64,000 nt of DNA from Serratia fonticola (GTDB lineage: Bacteria; Pseudomonadota; Gammaproteobacteria; Enterobacterales; Enterobacteriaceae): assembly GCF_001006005.1 (NCBI RefSeq), contig NZ_CP011254.1, positions 4,836,001 through 4,900,000 of the forward strand, given 5' to 3'. The number at the start of each line of letters is the position of its first letter. The stretch's first letter is position 1. Position numbers and translations under genes: made by a program. Shown in pieces: positions 63,083-64,000 of the stretch. The notes under the pieces are model-generated. The model was not told the DNA's origin and did no database searches. It saw only the letters and a list, made by a program, of their open reading frames with translations.

Positions 63083-64000
63083 TTATACTCCTGTTTCCAC
63101 GCCAAAATGTTGCAGCAGGAAACGCTCGGCCTGTTCGTTCCACACGCCGTGGCTTTCAGCCACCAGTTCCGCCAGGCGGGCATAGAATGGGTCTGTTTTC
63201 CCGAGTTCTGGGAAGTCGGCAATTGCGGTTAACGGCATGGTGGCAAAGTTATAGATCAGCTTTTTCCCGCCGGGGATCGAAGGCAGATTGATGATGGTTT
63301 CCGGCACGGCATCCAGCCCACCTATATGGGTGATCATCACCGAAGGATTAATGCGGCCTTCAGCGGTCAGTTGCAGCGCCTCCAACATATCTCCCGTCGA
63401 GCCCCCCGAAGTGCCCACGACATGTGTGGATGCATAATGCACGTTGTAAAAGTTAAACGGCACTTTGAATTCACTGTCGGTTGGGCCCGCAAAGAAATTC
63501 AGGCAACCGTCTTCAGCCAGCAGATCATCCCCCAGCATCAGCACATCGGCCACCGCGGCATAAACGAAGACATCGTCAAAGCCGTGGCCCTGCGTCAGGT
63601 CACGTAAGGCAGCCACCGGGTCGGTAACCTTGCTGCTGTTGAAATACACCAGTTCAACGCCTTTTTCACGCGCTACGCTTTCCGGCAATAGCAACCTGGC
63701 CCGCGCCAAACGCGCCTCGTCGATATCCACGACCACTACCCGCGCAGGGCGGATGTTACCGTTGATGGCATAATCGATCGCACCAATACCCATCGGCCCG
63801 GCACTGGCCAATAACGCCACGTTGCCGCCGGGTTTGATCCCCATGCGATGCTCATAGACATATTGCGTCGTATGGTAATTGGCATGGTAGGCACCTATGA
63901 TGCAACACATCGGCTCTGCCAAAGAGGCCGCCGCAAAATAGCTGCCTTCATACGGTAATACACAACCTAGCTCCACAGCCTGCTGTGGAATAATCATATA
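63083..64000 (-). CDS. yggP: YggP-like zinc-type dehydrogenase, C-terminal part, cut by window edge
   Basis: An open frame running off the right edge; 305 residues are visible and the start is outside. GIKPGGNVALLASAGPMGIG is the NAD-binding motif of the medium-chain dehydrogenase family. VVVDIDEARLARARLLLPES and HGFDDVFVYAAVADVLMLGD follow. VVGTSGGSTGDMLEALQLTAEGRINP-type text is typical of sugar-alcohol and sorbitol-phosphate dehydrogenase relatives. The E. coli YggP protein is about 425 aa, so roughly 120 residues with the zinc-binding N-terminus are missing. It heads the yggPFDC block. Confidence 0.88.
   Translation of the reverse strand, partial: YMIIPQQAVELGCVLPYEGSYFAAASLAEPMCCIIGAYHANYHTTQYVYEHRMGIKPGGNVALLASAGPMGIGAIDYAINGNIRPARVVVVDIDEARLARARLLLPESVAREKGVELVYFNSSKVTDPVAALRDLTQGHGFDDVFVYAAVADVLMLGDDLLAEDGCLNFFAGPTDSEFKVPFNFYNVHYASTHVVGTSGGSTGDMLEALQLTAEGRINPSVMITHIGGLDAVPETIINLPSIPGGKKLIYNFATMPLTAIADFPELGKTDPFYARLAELVAESHGVWNEQAERFLLQHFGVETGV

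Overview
The window is chromosomal DNA from a gammaproteobacterium of the order Enterobacterales. It is most likely a Serratia or close relative. Gene order and protein sequences match the E. coli pntAB-ydgH-ydgI-folM-rstAB, asr-ydgU-ydgD, fnr-uspE and yggP-yggF-yggD-yggC neighbourhoods. A fused PlsC/GNAT acyltransferase of the OlsF type, known from Serratia proteamaculans, and a Klebsiella-type yiaKLX1X2PQRS locus point the same way. The genus is inferred from synteny and remembered family sequences, not from a search. No rRNA, tRNA, CRISPR array, prophage or insertion sequence was seen.

Layout. 0-10.2 kb: the N-terminal part of a chromate-transporter-like protein and a divergent LysR regulator; a CRP/antiterminator-controlled beta-glucoside PTS operon (EIIBCA, GH1 phospho-beta-glucosidase, BglG) with a textbook RAT/terminator leader; then pdxK, ycgR, an N-formylglutamate amidohydrolase homologue and olsF. 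10.3-22.9 kb: an amino-sugar locus. A GH123/DUF4091 enzyme is divergent from an ABC importer operon (binding protein, two permeases, ATPase, Gfo/Idh/MocA oxidoreductase, ROK kinase). An AgaR-type regulator, a 149-bp tandem-repeat array, agaS and a tagatose-bisphosphate aldolase follow. It reads as a non-PTS route for GalNAc- or galactosamine-containing oligosaccharides. 23-30 kb: a small secreted protein, ogt, and a D-arabinitol operon (dalR, divergent dalDKT) placed between ogt and fnr. 30-34 kb: fnr with an FNR box, uspE, and fabV on the other strand.

33.3-47 kb: a yiaJ-type IclR regulator and two transcription units. One encodes an Rbs-type ABC importer plus an SMP-30 lactonase. The other is yiaK-yiaL-yiaX1-yiaX2-lyxK-sgbH-sgbU-sgbE. 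Together they would take a sugar acid or lactone through 2,3-diketo-L-gulonate, 3-keto-L-gulonate-6-P and L-xylulose-5-P to D-xylulose-5-P. The same operator-like motif precedes both units. 47-64 kb: core genes pntAB, ydgH, ydgI, an unknown gene, folM, rstAB, an M32 carboxypeptidase, a metallo-beta-lactamase-fold protein, the asr-ydgU acid-shock pair, the ydgD protease, and yggC-yggD-yggF-yggP, the last cut by the window edge.

Several start codons were moved from the longest open frame to the start with the best ribosome binding site. The parts that look least described are the ABC/GH123 version of the aga pathway, the tandem repeats in its middle, and the ABC/lactonase extension of the yia regulon.
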